Source of the DNA: Hydractinia symbiolongicarpus
Lineage: Eukaryota; Cnidaria; Hydrozoa; Anthoathecata; Hydractiniidae
DNA length: 64,000 nucleotides
Direction: 5' to 3'
Assembly: GCF_029227915.1 (NCBI RefSeq)
Contig: NC_079886.1
Location: 26,948,501 to 27,012,500, forward strand
Made by a program: the position numbers and the translations under genes. Shown here piece after piece: positions 11,946 through 24,344 of the stretch (its first letter is position 1; every line of letters begins with the position of its first letter). The notes under the pieces were generated by a model that was not told where the DNA came from, made no database searches, and saw nothing but the letters and a program-made list of their open reading frames with translations.

Positions 11946-13126
11946 TCTCATGCGTTCTAGTGATGAAAAAATGATTTAAACAATCGTTCGAGAAGTGATT
12001 TTACTCCCTGGGTACTTTCCTTGTATACTTTTGACTATACGGGCCGAGTCCGGGATTTACGGGAAATTGCGGATTTTCGTTTGCCGGCGATTAAACTCCT
12101 TTTATTCAGCGTCTCATCAAAAATGAAATCGTTTTTGAAAACTACAAGTCTCATGGGTTTTAATAGTAAAAAATTAATTTAAAAAATCGTTCGGGAAATG
12201 AGTTTACTCAAAGTTTACTTTCCTTGTATACATTTGACTATACGGGTCAAGCCCGGGATTTACGGCAAATCGCGGGTTTTCGTTTGCCGGCGATTAAACT
12301 CCTTTTATTCAGCGTCTCATCAAAAATGAAACCATTTTTGAAAACTACAAGTCTTATGCGTTTTAGTGGTGAAGAAATAATTTAAAAAATCGTTCGGCAA
12401 ATGATTTAACTCCCTGGGTATTTTCTTTGTTTACATTCGACTATACGGCCAAGCCCGGGATTTACGGGAAATCGCGGGTTTTCGTTTGCCGGCAATTAAA
12501 CTCCTTTTATTCAGCGTCTCATCAAAAACGAAATCATTTTTGAAAACTACAAGTCTCATGCGTTTTAGTGGTGAAAATATAATTTAAAGAATCGTTTGGG
12601 AAATGAGTTTACTCCCTGGGTACTTTCTTTGTATATATTTCACTGTACGGGCCGAGTCCGTGATATACGGAAAATCGCAGGATTTCGTTTGCCGGCGATT
12701 AAACTCCTTTTATTCAGCGTCTCACCAAAAACGAAATCATTTTTGAAAACTACAAGTTTCATGCGTTTTAGTGGTGAAAAAATAATTTAAAGAATCGTTT
12801 GGGAAATGAGGTTACTCCCTGGGTACTTTCTTTGTATACTTTTCACTGTATGGGCCGAGTCCGTGATATACGGAAAATCGCGGGATTTCGTTTGCCGGCG
12901 ATTAAACTCCTTTTATTCAGCGTCTCATCAAGAATGAAATCATTTTTGAAAACTACAAGTCTCATGCGTTTTAGTGGTGAAAAGATAATTTAAAGAATCG
13001 TTCGGGAAGTGAGTTTACTCCCTGGGTACTTTCTTTGTATACTTTTGACTATACGGGCCGGGTCCGGGATTTACGGGAAATTGCGGGTTTTCGTTTGCCG
13101 GCGATTAAACTCTTTTTATTCAGCGT
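11946..13126 (+). repeat. Six-monomer block, copy 2 (shift 1,826 bp)
   Basis: Carries the same marker series as 10,120-11,300. Small differences include ATGAAACCATTTTTG at about 12,326, CGCAGGATTTCG at about 12,676 and CTCACCAAAAACG at about 12,722. It overlaps the 6-mer duplication that starts at about 12,385, so a later event has reused part of this copy. Confidence 0.85.
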
Positions 13127-13601
13127 CTCATCAAGAATGAAATCATTTTTGAAAACTGCAAGTCTCATGCGTTTTAGTGGTGAAAAAATAATTTCAAGAA
13201 TCTTTCGGGAAGTGAGTTTACTCCCTGGGTACTTTCTTTGTATACTTTTGACTATACGAGCCGAGTCCGGGATTTACGGGAAATTGCGGGTTTTCGTTTG
13301 CCGGCGATTAAACTCCTTTTATTCAGCGTCTCATCAAAAATGAAATGGTTTTTTAAAACTACAAGTCTCATGCGTTTTAGTGGTGAAAAAATAATTTAAA
13401 GAATCGTTTGGGAAATGAGTTTACTCCCTGGGTACTTTCTTTGTATACATTTGACTATACGGGTCAAGCCCGGGATTTACGGCAAATCGCGAGTTTTCGT
13501 TTGCCGGCGATTAAACTCCTTTTATTCAGCGTCTCATCAAAAATGAAATCATTTTTGAAAACTACAAGTCTTATGCATTTTAGTGGTGTAGAAATAATTC
13601 A
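12385..13601 (+). repeat. 6-mer higher-order unit, copy 1 of 2 (1,217 bp)
   Basis: Six monomers recur at a shift of 1,217 bp. The series is TGATTTAACTCC/TTTGTTTAC (12,400), a type A monomer with AAGTTTCATG, TGAGGTTACTCCC with CTGTATGGGCC, a type C monomer with AAACTCTTTTTATTC and AAAACTGCAAG, a type C monomer preceded by AATTTCAAGAATCTTTCGGG, and a type B monomer with AAATCGCGAGTTTTCG. The next monomer, which ends TGCATTTTAGTGGTGTAG, is also shared up to that point. Confidence 0.88.
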
Positions 13602-14820
13602 AAAAATCGTTCGGCAAATGATTTAACTCCCTGGGTATTTTCTTTGTTTACATTCGACTATACGGCCAAGCCCGGGATTTACGGGAAATCGCGGGTTTTC
13701 GTTTGCCGGCAATTAAACTCCTTTTATTCAGCGTCTCATCAAAAACGAAATCATTTTTGAAAACTACAAGTCTCATGCGTTTTAGTGGTGAAAAAATAAT
13801 TTAAAGAATCGTTTGGGAAATGAGTTTACTCCCTGGGTACTTTCTTTGTATATATTTCACTGTACGGGCCGAGTCCGTGATATACGGAAAATCGCGGGAT
13901 TTCGTTTGCCGGCGATTAAACTCCTTTTATTCAGCGTCTCATCAAAAACGAAATCATTTTTGAAAAGTACAAGTTTCATGCGTTTTAGTGGTGAAAAAAT
14001 AATTTAAAGAATCGTTTGGGAAATGAGGTTACTCCCTGGGTACTTTCTTTGTATACTTTTCACTGTATGGGCCGAGTCCGTGATATACGGAAAATCGCGG
14101 GATTTCGTTTGCCGGCGATTAAACTCCTTTTATTCAGCGTCTCATCAAGAATGAAATCATTTTTGAAAACTACAAGTCTCATGCGTTTTAGTGGTGAAAA
14201 GATAATTTAAAGAATCGTTCGGGAAGTGAGTTTACTCCCTGGGTACTTTCTTTGTATACTTTTGACTATACGGGCCGAGTCCGGGATTTACGGGAAATTG
14301 CGGGTTTTCGTTTGCCGGCGATTAAACTCTTTTTATTCAGCGTCTCATCAAGAATGAAATCATTTTTGAAAACTGCAAGTCTCATGCGTTTTAGTGGTGA
14401 AAAAATAATTTCAAGAATCTTTCGGGAAGTGAGTTTACTCCCTGGGTAATTTCTTTGTATACTTTTGACTATACGAGCCGAGTCCGGGATTTACGGGAAA
14501 TTGCGGGTTTTCGTTTGCCGGCGATTAAACTCCTTTTATTCAGCGTCTCATCAAAAATGAAATCGTTTTTTAAAACTACAAGTCTCATGCGTTTTAGTGG
14601 TGAAAAAATAATTTAAAGAATCGTTTGGGAAATGAGTTTACTCCCTGGGTACTTTCTTTGTATACATTTGACTATACGGGTCAAGCCCGGGATTTACGGC
14701 AAATCGCGAGTTTTCGTTTGCCAGCGATTAAACTCCTTTTATTCAGCGTCTCATCAAAAATGAAATCATTTTTGAAAACTACAAGTCTTATGCATTTTAG
14801 TGGTGTAGAAATAATTCAAA
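13602..14820 (+). repeat. 6-mer higher-order unit, copy 2 of 2 (1,217 bp)
   Basis: Partner of the preceding unit. Differences include GCCGGGTCCGGG at about 13,056 against GCCGAGTCCGGG at about 14,273, CGGCGATTAAAC at about 13,507 against CAGCGATTAAAC at about 14,722, and GGGTAATTTC at about 14,446. After about 14,820 this copy has GAGTTTACTCC where copy 1 has TGATTTAACTCC. Confidence 0.88.
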
Positions 14821-16043
14821 AAATCGTTCGGCAAATGAGTTTACTCCCTGGGTATTTTCTTTGTATACATTCGACTATACGGCAAAGTCCGGGATTTACG
14901 GGAAATCGCGGGTTTTCGTTTGCCGGCAATTAAACTCCTTTTTTTCAGCGTCTCATCAAAAACGAAATCATTTTTGAAAACTACAAGTCTCATGCGTTTT
15001 AGTGGTGAAGAAATAATTCAAAAAATCGTTCGGCAAATGAGTTTACTCCGTGGGTATTTTCTTTGTATACATTCGACTATACGGCAAAGTCCGGGATTTA
15101 CGGAAAATCGCGGGATTTCGTTTGCCGGCGATTAAACTCCTTTTATTCAGCGTCTCATCAAAAACGAAATCATTTTTGAAAACTACAAGTTTTATGCGTT
15201 TTAGTGGTGAAAAAATAATTTAAAGAATCGTTTGGGAAATGAGTTTACTCCCTGGGTGCTTTCTTTGTATACTTTTCACTGTACGGGCCGAGTCCGTGAT
15301 ATACGGAAAATCGCGGGATTTGGTTTGCCGGCGATTAAACTCCTTTTATTCAGCGTGTCATAAAGAATGAAATCATTTTTGAAAACTACAAGTTTTATGC
15401 GTTTTAGTGGTGAAAAAATAATTTAAAGAATCGTTTGGGAAATGAGTTTACTCCCTGGGTGCTTTCTTTGTATACTTTTCACTGTACGGGCCGAGTCCGT
15501 GATATACGGAAAATCGCGGGATTTCGTTTGCCGGCGATTAAACTCCTTTTATTCAGCGTGTCATAAAGAATGAAATCATTTTTGAAAACTACAAGTCTCA
15601 TGCGTTTTAGTGGTGAAAAAATAATTTAAAGAATCGTTCGGGAAGTGAGTTTACTCCCTGGGTACTTTCTTTGTATACTTTTGACTATACGGGCCGAGTC
15701 CGGGATTTACGGGAAATTGCGGGTTTTCGTTTGCCGGCGATTAAACTCCTTTTATTCAGCGTCTCATCAAAAATGAAATCGTTTTTGAAAACTACAAGTC
15801 TTATGCGTTTTAGTGGTAAAAAATTAATTTAAAAAGTCGTTCGAGAAATGAGTTTACTCCCAGTTTACTTTCTTTGTATACATTTGACTATACGGGCCAA
15901 GCCCGGGATTTACGGCAAATCGCGGGTTTTCGTTTGCCGGCGATTGAACTCCCTTTCTTCAGCGTCTCATCAGAAACGAAATCATTTTTGAAAACTACAA
16001 GTCTCATGCGTTTTAGTGGTGAAAAAATAATTTAAAGAATCGT
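14016..16043 (+). repeat. 10-mer higher-order unit, copy 1 of 2 (2,028 bp)
   Basis: Ten monomers repeated at a shift of 2,028 bp. The unit itself contains two one-monomer doublets: two consecutive GGCAAAGTCCGGG monomers (about 14,825 and 15,030) and two consecutive CCCTGGGTGCTTTC / GCGTGTCATAAAG monomers (about 15,240 and 15,443). It ends with a C monomer and an E monomer with CTTTCTTCAGCG and CATCAGAAACG. The only obvious difference from copy 2 is GGGTAATTTC at 14,446. Confidence 0.92.
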
Positions 16044-18071
16044 TTGGGAAATGAGGTTACTCCCTGGGTACTTTCTTTGTATACTTTTCACTGTATGGGC
16101 CGAGTCCGTGATATACGGAAAATCGCGGGATTTCGTTTGCCGGCGATTAAACTCCTTTTATTCAGCGTCTCATCAAGAATGAAATCATTTTTGAAAACTA
16201 CAAGTCTCATGCGTTTTAGTGGTGAAAAGATAATTTAAAGAATCGTTCGGGAAGTGAGTTTACTCCCTGGGTACTTTCTTTGTATACTTTTGACTATACG
16301 GGCCGAGTCCGGGATTTACGGGAAATTGCGGGTTTTCGTTTGCCGGCGATTAAACTCTTTTTATTCAGCGTCTCATCAAGAATGAAATCATTTTTGAAAA
16401 CTGCAAGTCTCATGCGTTTTAGTGGTGAAAAAATAATTTCAAGAATCTTTCGGGAAGTGAGTTTACTCCCTGGGTACTTTCTTTGTATACTTTTGACTAT
16501 ACGAGCCGAGTCCGGGATTTACGGGAAATTGCGGGTTTTCGTTTGCCGGCGATTAAACTCCTTTTATTCAGCGTCTCATCAAAAATGAAATCGTTTTTTA
16601 AAACTACAAGTCTCATGCGTTTTAGTGGTGAAAAAATAATTTAAAGAATCGTTTGGGAAATGAGTTTACTCCCTGGGTACTTTCTTTGTATACATTTGAC
16701 TATACGGGTCAAGCCCGGGATTTACGGCAAATCGCGAGTTTTCGTTTGCCAGCGATTAAACTCCTTTTATTCAGCGTCTCATCAAAAATGAAATCATTTT
16801 TGAAAACTACAAGTCTTATGCATTTTAGTGGTGTAGAAATAATTCAAAAAATCGTTCGGCAAATGAGTTTACTCCCTGGGTATTTTCTTTGTATACATTC
16901 GACTATACGGCAAAGTCCGGGATTTACGGGAAATCGCGGGTTTTCGTTTGCCGGCAATTAAACTCCTTTTTTTCAGCGTCTCATCAAAAACGAAATCATT
17001 TTTGAAAACTACAAGTCTCATGCGTTTTAGTGGTGAAGAAATAATTCAAAAAATCGTTCGGCAAATGAGTTTACTCCGTGGGTATTTTCTTTGTATACAT
17101 TCGACTATACGGCAAAGTCCGGGATTTACGGAAAATCGCGGGATTTCGTTTGCCGGCGATTAAACTCCTTTTATTCAGCGTCTCATCAAAAACGAAATCA
17201 TTTTTGAAAACTACAAGTTTTATGCGTTTTAGTGGTGAAAAAATAATTTAAAGAATCGTTTGGGAAATGAGTTTACTCCCTGGGTGCTTTCTTTGTATAC
17301 TTTTCACTGTACGGGCCGAGTCCGTGATATACGGAAAATCGCGGGATTTGGTTTGCCGGCGATTAAACTCCTTTTATTCAGCGTGTCATAAAGAATGAAA
17401 TCATTTTTGAAAACTACAAGTTTTATGCGTTTTAGTGGTGAAAAAATAATTTAAAGAATCGTTTGGGAAATGAGTTTACTCCCTGGGTGCTTTCTTTGTA
17501 TACTTTTCACTGTACGGGCCGAGTCCGTGATATACGGAAAATCGCGGGATTTCGTTTGCCGGCGATTAAACTCCTTTTATTCAGCGTGTCATAAAGAATG
17601 AAATCATTTTTGAAAACTACAAGTCTCATGCGTTTTAGTGGTGAAAAAATAATTTAAAGAATCGTTCGGGAAGTGAGTTTACTCCCTGGGTACTTTCTTT
17701 GTATACTTTTGACTATACGGGCCGAGTCCGGGATTTACGGGAAATTGCGGGTTTTCGTTTGCCGGCGATTAAACTCCTTTTATTCAGCGTCTCATCAAAA
17801 ATGAAATCGTTTTTGAAAACTACAAGTCTTATGCGTTTTAGTGGTAAAAAATTAATTTAAAAAGTCGTTCGAGAAATGAGTTTACTCCCAGTTTACTTTC
17901 TTTGTATACATTTGACTATACGGGCCAAGCCCGGGATTTACGGCAAATCGCGGGTTTTCGTTTGCCGGCGATTGAACTCCCTTTCTTCAGCGTCTCATCA
18001 GAAACGAAATCATTTTTGAAAACTACAAGTCTCATGCGTTTTAGTGGTGAAAAAGTAATTTAAAGAATCGT
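16044..18071 (+). repeat. 10-mer higher-order unit, copy 2 of 2 (2,028 bp)
   Basis: Tandem partner carrying the identical doublets (about 16,860/17,060 and 17,270/17,472) and the same terminal E monomer. A third unit would begin with TGAGGTTACTCCC and CTGTATGGG at about 18,072. Instead the sequence has GAGTTTACTCCC with GCCGAGTCTGTGATATACG, and the AT-rich junction reads GAAAAAGTAATT. Confidence 0.92.
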
Positions 18072-18877
18072 TTGGGAAATGAGTTTACTCCCTGGGTACT
18101 TTCTTTGTATACTTTTCACTGTACGGGCCGAGTCTGTGATATACGAAGAATCGCGGGATTTCGTTTGCCGGCGATTAAACTCCTTTTATTCAGCGTGTCA
18201 TAAAGAACGAAATCATTTTTGAAAACTACAAGTCTCATGCGTTTTAGTGGTGAAAAAATAATTTAAAGAATCGTTCGGGAAGTGAGTTTACTCCCTGGGT
18301 ACTTTCTTTGTATACTTTTGACTATACGGGCCGAGTACGGGATTTACGGGAAATTGCGGGTTTTCGTTTGCCGGCGATTAAACTCCTTTTATTCAGCGTC
18401 TCATCAAAAATGAAATCGTTTTTGAAAACTACAAGTCTTATGCGTTTTAGTGGTAAAAAATTAATTTAAAAAATCGTTCGAGAAATGAGTTTACTCCCAG
18501 TTTACTTTCTTTGTATACATTTGACTATACGGGCCAAGCCCGGGATTTACGGCAAATCGCGGGTTTTCGTTTGCCGGCGATTGAACTCCCTTTCTTCAGC
18601 GTCTCATCAGAAACGAAATCATTTTTGAAAACTACAAGTCTCATGCGTTTTAGTGGTGAAAAAGTAATTTAAAGAATCGTTTGGGAAATGAGTTTACTCC
18701 CTGGGTACTTTCTTTGTATACTTTTCACTGTACGGGCCGAGTCTGTGATATACGAAAAATCGCGGGATTTCGTTTGCCGGCGATTAAACTCCTTTTATTC
18801 AGCGTCTCATAAAGAATGAAATCATTTTTGAAAACTACAAGTCTCATGCGTTTTAGTGGTGAAAAAATAATTTAAAG
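17660..18877 (+). repeat. Pair of 3-mer units (609 bp each)
   Basis: The three-monomer series of a C monomer with AAGTGAGTTTACTCCC, an E monomer preceded by TTCGAGAAATGAG with GGGCCAAGCCCGGG, and an A-like monomer with GAGTCTGTGATATACGAA occurs twice at a shift of 609 bp (for example GAGTCTGTG at about 18,131 and 18,740). Differences are small (ACGAAGAATCG against ACGAAAAATCG, GCGTGTCATAAAG against GCGTCTCATAAAG). Confidence 0.82.
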
Positions 18878-21800
18878 AATCGTTCGGGAAGTGAGTTTAC
18901 TTCCTGGGTACTTTCTTTGTATACTTTTGACTATACGGGCCGAGTCCGTGATATACGGAAAATCGCGGGATTTCCTTTGCCGGCGATTAAACTCCTTTTA
19001 TTCAGCGTCTCATCAAGAATGAAATCATTTTTGAAAACTACAAGTCTCATGCGTTTTAGTGGTGAAAAAATAATTTAAAGAATCGTTCGGGAAGTGAGTT
19101 TACTTCCTGGGTACTTTCTTTGTATACTTTTGACTATACGGGCCGAGTCCGGGATTTACGGGAAATCGCGGGTTTTCGTTTGCCGGCGATTAAACTCCTT
19201 TTATTCAGCGTCTCATCAAAAATGAAATCGTTTTTGAAAACTACAAGTCTCATGGGTTTTAATGGTAAAAAATTAATTTAAAAAATCATTCGGGAAATGA
19301 GTTTACTCACAGTTTACTTTCCTTGTATACATTTGACTATACGGGTCAAGCCCGAGATTTACAGCAAATCGCGGGTTTTCGTTTGCCGGCGATTAAACTC
19401 CTTTTATTCAGCGTCTCATCAAAAATGAAATCATTTTTGAAAACTACAAGTCTCATGCGTTTTAGTGGTGAAGAAATAATTTAAAAAATCGTTCGTCAAA
19501 TGAGTTTACTCCCTGGGTATTTTCTTTGTTTACATTCGACTATACGGCCAAGCCCGGGATTTACGGGAAATCGCGGATTTTCGTTTGCCGGCGATTAAAC
19601 TCTTTTTATTCAGCGTCTCATCAAAAACGAAATCATTTTTGAAAACTACAAGTCTTATGCGTTTTAGTGGTAAAAAATTAATTTAAAAAATCGTTCGGGA
19701 AATGAGTTTACTCCCAGTTTACTTTCTTTGTATACATTCGACTATACGGCAAAGTCCGGGATTTACGGGAAATCGCGGGTTTTCGTTTGCCGGCGATTAA
19801 ACTCCTTTTATTCAGCGTCTCATCAAAAATGAAATCGTTTTTAAAAACTACAAGTCTTATGCGTTTTAGTGGTAAAAAATTAATTTAAAAAATCGTTCGA
19901 GAAATGAGTTTACTCCCAGTTTACTTTCTTTGTATACATTTGACTATACGGGCCAAGCCCGGGATTTACGGCAAATCGCGGGTTTTCGTTTGCCGGCGAT
20001 TGAACTCCCTTTCTTCAGCGTCTCATCAGAAACGAAATCATTTTTGAAAACTACAAGTCTCATGCGTTTTTGTGGTGAAAAAGTAATTTAAAGAATCGTT
20101 TGGGAAATGAGTTTACTCCCTGGGTACTTTCTTTGTATACTTTTCACTGTACGGGCCGAGTCTGTGATATACGAAAAATCGCGGGATTTCGTTTGCCGGC
20201 GATTAAACTCCTTTTATTCAGCGTCTCATAAAGAATGAAATCATTTTTGAAAACTAAAAGTCTCATGCGTTTTAGTGGTGAAAAAATAATTTAAAGAATC
20301 GTTCGGGAAGTGAGTTTACTTCCTGGGTACTTTCTTTGTATACTTTTGACTATACGGGCCGAGTCCGTGATATACGGAAAATCGCGAGATTTCCTTTGCC
20401 GGCGATTAAACTCCTTTTATTCAGCGTCTCATCAAGAATGAAATCATTTTTGAAAACTACAAGTCTCATGCGTTTTAGTGGTGAAAAAATAATTTAAAGA
20501 ATCGTTCGGGAAGTGAGTTTACTTCCTGGGTACTTTCTTTGTATACTTTTGACTATACGGGCCGAGTCCGGGATTTACGGGAAATTACGGGTTTTCGTTT
20601 GCCGGCGATTAAACTCCTTTTATTCAGCGTCTCATCAAAAATGAATCGTTTTTGAAAACTACAAGTCTTATGCGTTTTAGTGGTAAAAAATTAATTTAAA
20701 AAATCGTTCGAGAAATGAGTTTACTCCCAGTTTACTTTCTTTGTATACATTTGACTATACGGGTCAAGACCGGGATTTACGGCAAATCGCGGGTTTTCGT
20801 TTGCCGGCAATTGAACTCCCTTTATTCAGCGTCTCATCAAAAACGAAATCATTTTTGAAAACTACAAGTCTCATGCGTTTTAGTGGTGAAAAAATAATTT
20901 AAAGAATCGTTTGGGAAATGAGTTGACTCCCTGGGTACTTTCTTTGTATACTTTTCACTGTACGGGCCGAGTCCGTGATATACGGAAAATCGTGTGTTTT
21001 CGTTTGCCGGCGATTAAACTCCTTTTATTCAGCGTCTCATCAAAAATGAAGTCGTTTTTAAAAACTACAAGTCTTATGCGTTTTAGTGGTAAAAAATTAA
21101 TTTAAAAAATCGTTCGGGAAATGAGTTTACTGCAAGTTTACTTTCTTTGTATACATTTGACTATACGGATCAAGCCCGGGATTTACGGGAAATCGCGGGT
21201 TTTCGTTTGCCGGCGATTAAACTCCTTTTATTCAGCGTCTCATCAAAAATGAAATCGTTTTTGAAAACTACAAGTCTCATGGGTTTTAATGGTAAAAAAT
21301 TAATTTAAAAAATCATTCGGGAAATGAGTTTACTCACAGTTTACTTTCCTTGTATACATTTGACTATACGGGTCAAGCCCGGGATTTACGGCAAATCGCG
21401 GGTTTTCGTTTGCCGGCGATTGAACTCCTTTTATTCAGCGTCTCATAGAGAATGAAATCATTTTTGAAAACTACAAGTCTCATGCGTTTTAGTGGTGAAT
21501 AAATAATTTAAAGAATCGTTCGGGAAGTGAGTTTACTTCCTGGGTACTTTCTTTGTATACTTTTGACTATACGGGCCGAGTCCGTGATATACGGAAAATC
21601 GCGGGATTTCCTTTGCCGGCGATTTAACTCCTTTTATTCAGCGTCTCATCAAGAATGAAATCATTTTTGAAAACTACAAGTCTCAGGCGTTTTAATGGTG
21701 AAAAAATAATTTAAAGAATCGTTCGGGAAGTGAGTTTACTTCCTGGGTACTTTCTTTGTATACTTTTGACTATACGGGCCGAGTCCGGGATTTACGGGAA

Positions 21801-21884
21801 ATTGCGGGTTTTCGTTCGCCGGCGATTAAACTCCTTTTATTCAGCGTCTCATCAAAAATGAAATCGTTTTTGAAAACTACAAGT
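18878..21884 (+). repeat. Mixed A/B/C/D/E monomers with AC doublets
   Basis: About 15 monomers. A recognisable doublet recurs: two consecutive monomers starting GTGAGTTTACTTCCTGGG, the first with a GTCCGTGATATACGG core and TTTCCTTTGCC, the second with a C core. It is seen at about 18,892/19,095, 20,310/20,513 and 21,528/21,731. A CATGGGTTTTAATGG monomer followed by ACTCACAGTTTACTTTCC is at about 19,247 and 21,277. There is a 1 bp loss (AAAAATGAATCG) at about 20,640. No gene. Confidence 0.78.
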
Positions 21885-23102
21885 CTTATGCGTTTTAGTG
21901 GTAAAAAATTAATTTAAAAAATCGTTCGAGAAATGAGTTTACTCCCAGTTTACTTTCTTTGTATACATTTGACTATACGGGTCAAGCCCGGGATTTACGG
22001 CAAATCGCGGGTTTTCGTTTGCCGGCGATTGAACTCCCTTTCTTCAGCGTCTCATCAAAAACGAAATCATTTTTGAAAACTACAAGTCTCATGCGTTTTA
22101 GTGGTGAAAAAATAATTTAAAGAATCGTTTGGGAAATGAGTTTACTCCCTGGGTACTTTCTTTGTATACTTTTCACTGTACGGGCCGAGTCTGTGATATA
22201 CGGAAAATCGCGGGATTTCGTTTGCCGGCGATTAAACTCCTTTTATTCGGCGTCTCATAAAGAATGAAATCATTTTTGAAAACTACAAGTCTCATGCGTT
22301 TTAGTGGTGAAAAATTAATTTAAAAAATCGTTCGAGAAGTGAGTTTACTTCCTGGGTACTTTCTTTGTATACTTTTGACTATACGGGCCGAGTCCGTGAT
22401 ATACGGAAAATCGCGGGATTTCCTTTGCCGGCGATTAAACTCCTTTTATTCAGCGTCTCATCAAGAATGAAATCATTTTTGAAAACTACAAGTCTTATGC
22501 GTTTTAGTGGTAAAAAATTAATTTAAAAAATCGTTCGAGAAATGAGTTTACTCCCAGTTTACTTTCTTTGTATACATTTGACTATACGGGTCAAGCCCGG
22601 GATTTACGGCAAATCGCGGGTTTTCGTTTGCCGGCGATTGAACTCCCTTTCTTCAGCGTCTCATCAAAAACGAAATCATTTTTGAAAACTACAAGTCTCA
22701 TGCGTTTTAGTGGTGAAAAAATAATTTAAAGAATCGTTTGGGAAATGAGTTTACTCCCTGGGTACTTTCTTTGTATACTTTTCACTGTACGGGCCGAGTC
22801 TGTGATATACGGAAAATCGCGGGATTTCGTTTGCCGGCGATTAAACTCCTTTTATTCAGCGTCTCATAAAGAATGAAATCATTTTTGAAAACTACAAGTC
22901 TCATGCGTTTTAGTGGTGAAAAATTAATTTAAAAAATCGTTCGAGAAGTGAGTTTACTTCCTGGGTACTTTCTTTGTATACTTTTGACTATACGGGCCGA
23001 GTCCGTGATATACGGAAAATCGCGGGTTTTCGTTTGCCGGCGATTAAACTCCTTTTATTCAGCGTCTCATCAAAAATGAAATCGTTTTTGAAAACTACAA
23101 GT
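21885..23102 (+). repeat. Pair of 3-mer units (609 bp each)
   Basis: The series of an E/B monomer (TTCGAGAAATGAG), an A-like monomer (GAGTCTGTGATATACGG) and a C-like monomer (GAAAAATTAATT, TTCGAGAAGTGAG, ACTTCCTGGG) occurs at about 21,885-22,493 and 22,494-23,102. The shared junction GAAAAATTAATT is at 22,309 and 22,918, exactly 609 bp apart. One difference is TTATTCGGCG at about 22,243 against TTATTCAGCG. Confidence 0.82.
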
Positions 23103-24344
23103 CTTATGCGTTTTAGTGGTAAAAAATTAATTTAAAAAATCGTTCGAGAAATGAGTTTACTCCCAGTTTACTTTCTTTGTATACATTTGACTATACGGGT
23201 CAAGCCCGGGATTTACGGCAAATCGCGGGTTTTTGTTTGCCGGCAATTGAACTCCCTTTATTCAGCGTCTCAACAAAAACGAAATCATTTTTGAAAACTA
23301 CAAGTCTCATGCGTTTTAGTGGTGAAAAAATAATTTAAAGAATCGTTTGGGAAATGAGTTGACTCCCTGGGTACTTTCTTTGTATACTTTTCACTGTACG
23401 GGCCGAGTCCGTGATATACGGAAAATCGTGGGTTTTCGTTTGCCGGCGATTAAACTCCTTTTATTCAGCGTCTCATCAAAAATGAAGTCGTTTTTAAAAA
23501 CTACAAGTCTTATGCGTTTTAGTGGTAAAAAATTAATTTAAAAAATCGTTCGGGAAATGAGTTTACTGCCAGTTTACTTTCTTTGAATACATTTGACTAT
23601 ACGGATCAAGCCCGGGATTTACGGGAAATCGCGGGTTTTCGTTTGCCGGCGATTAAACTCCTTTTATTCAGCGTCTCATCAAAAATGAAATCGTTTTTGA
23701 AAACTACAAGTCTCATGGGTTTTAATGGTAAAAAATTAATTTAAAAAATCGTTCGGGAAATGAGTTTACTCACAGTTTACTTTCCTTGTATACATTTGAC
23801 TATACGGGTCAAGCCCGGGATTTACGGCAAATCGCGGGTTTTCGTTTGCCGGCGATTAAACTCCTTTTATTCAGCGTCTCATCAAAAATGAAATCATTTT
23901 TGAAAACTACAAGTCTCATGCGTTTTAGTGGTGAAGAAATAATTTAAAAAATCGTTCGGCAAATGAGTTTACTCCCTGGGTATTTTCTTTGTATACATTC
24001 GACTATACGGCCAAGCCCGGGATTTACGGGAAATTGCGGGTTTTCGTTTGCCGGTGATTAAACTCCTTTTATTCAGCGTCTCATCAAAAATGAAATCGTT
24101 TTTGAAAACTACAAGTCTTATGCGTTTTAGTGGTAAAAAATTAATTTAAAAAATCGTTCGAGAAATGAGATTACTCCCAGTTTACTTTCTTTGTATACAT
24201 TTGACTATACGTGTCAAGCCCGGGATTTACGGCAAATCGCGGGTTTTCGTTTGCCGGCGATTGAACTCCTTTTATTCAGCGTCTCATAAAGAATGAAATC
24301 ATTTTTGAAAACTACAAGTCTCATGCGTTTTAGTGGTGAAAAAA
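23103..24344 (+). repeat. Six monomers preceding the 11-mer pair
   Basis: This stretch has the GAGTTGACTCCC monomer with AAATCGTGGGTTTTCG (about 23,356), followed by E (ACTGCCAGTTTAC), E (ACTCACAGTTTAC), D and E monomers. The same series appears 2,232 bp further on inside the 11-mer unit, but with more sequence differences (for example TGAGATTACTCCC and CTATACGTGTCAAG near 24,167-24,213). It looks like a diverged part of an earlier 11-mer copy. Confidence 0.78.
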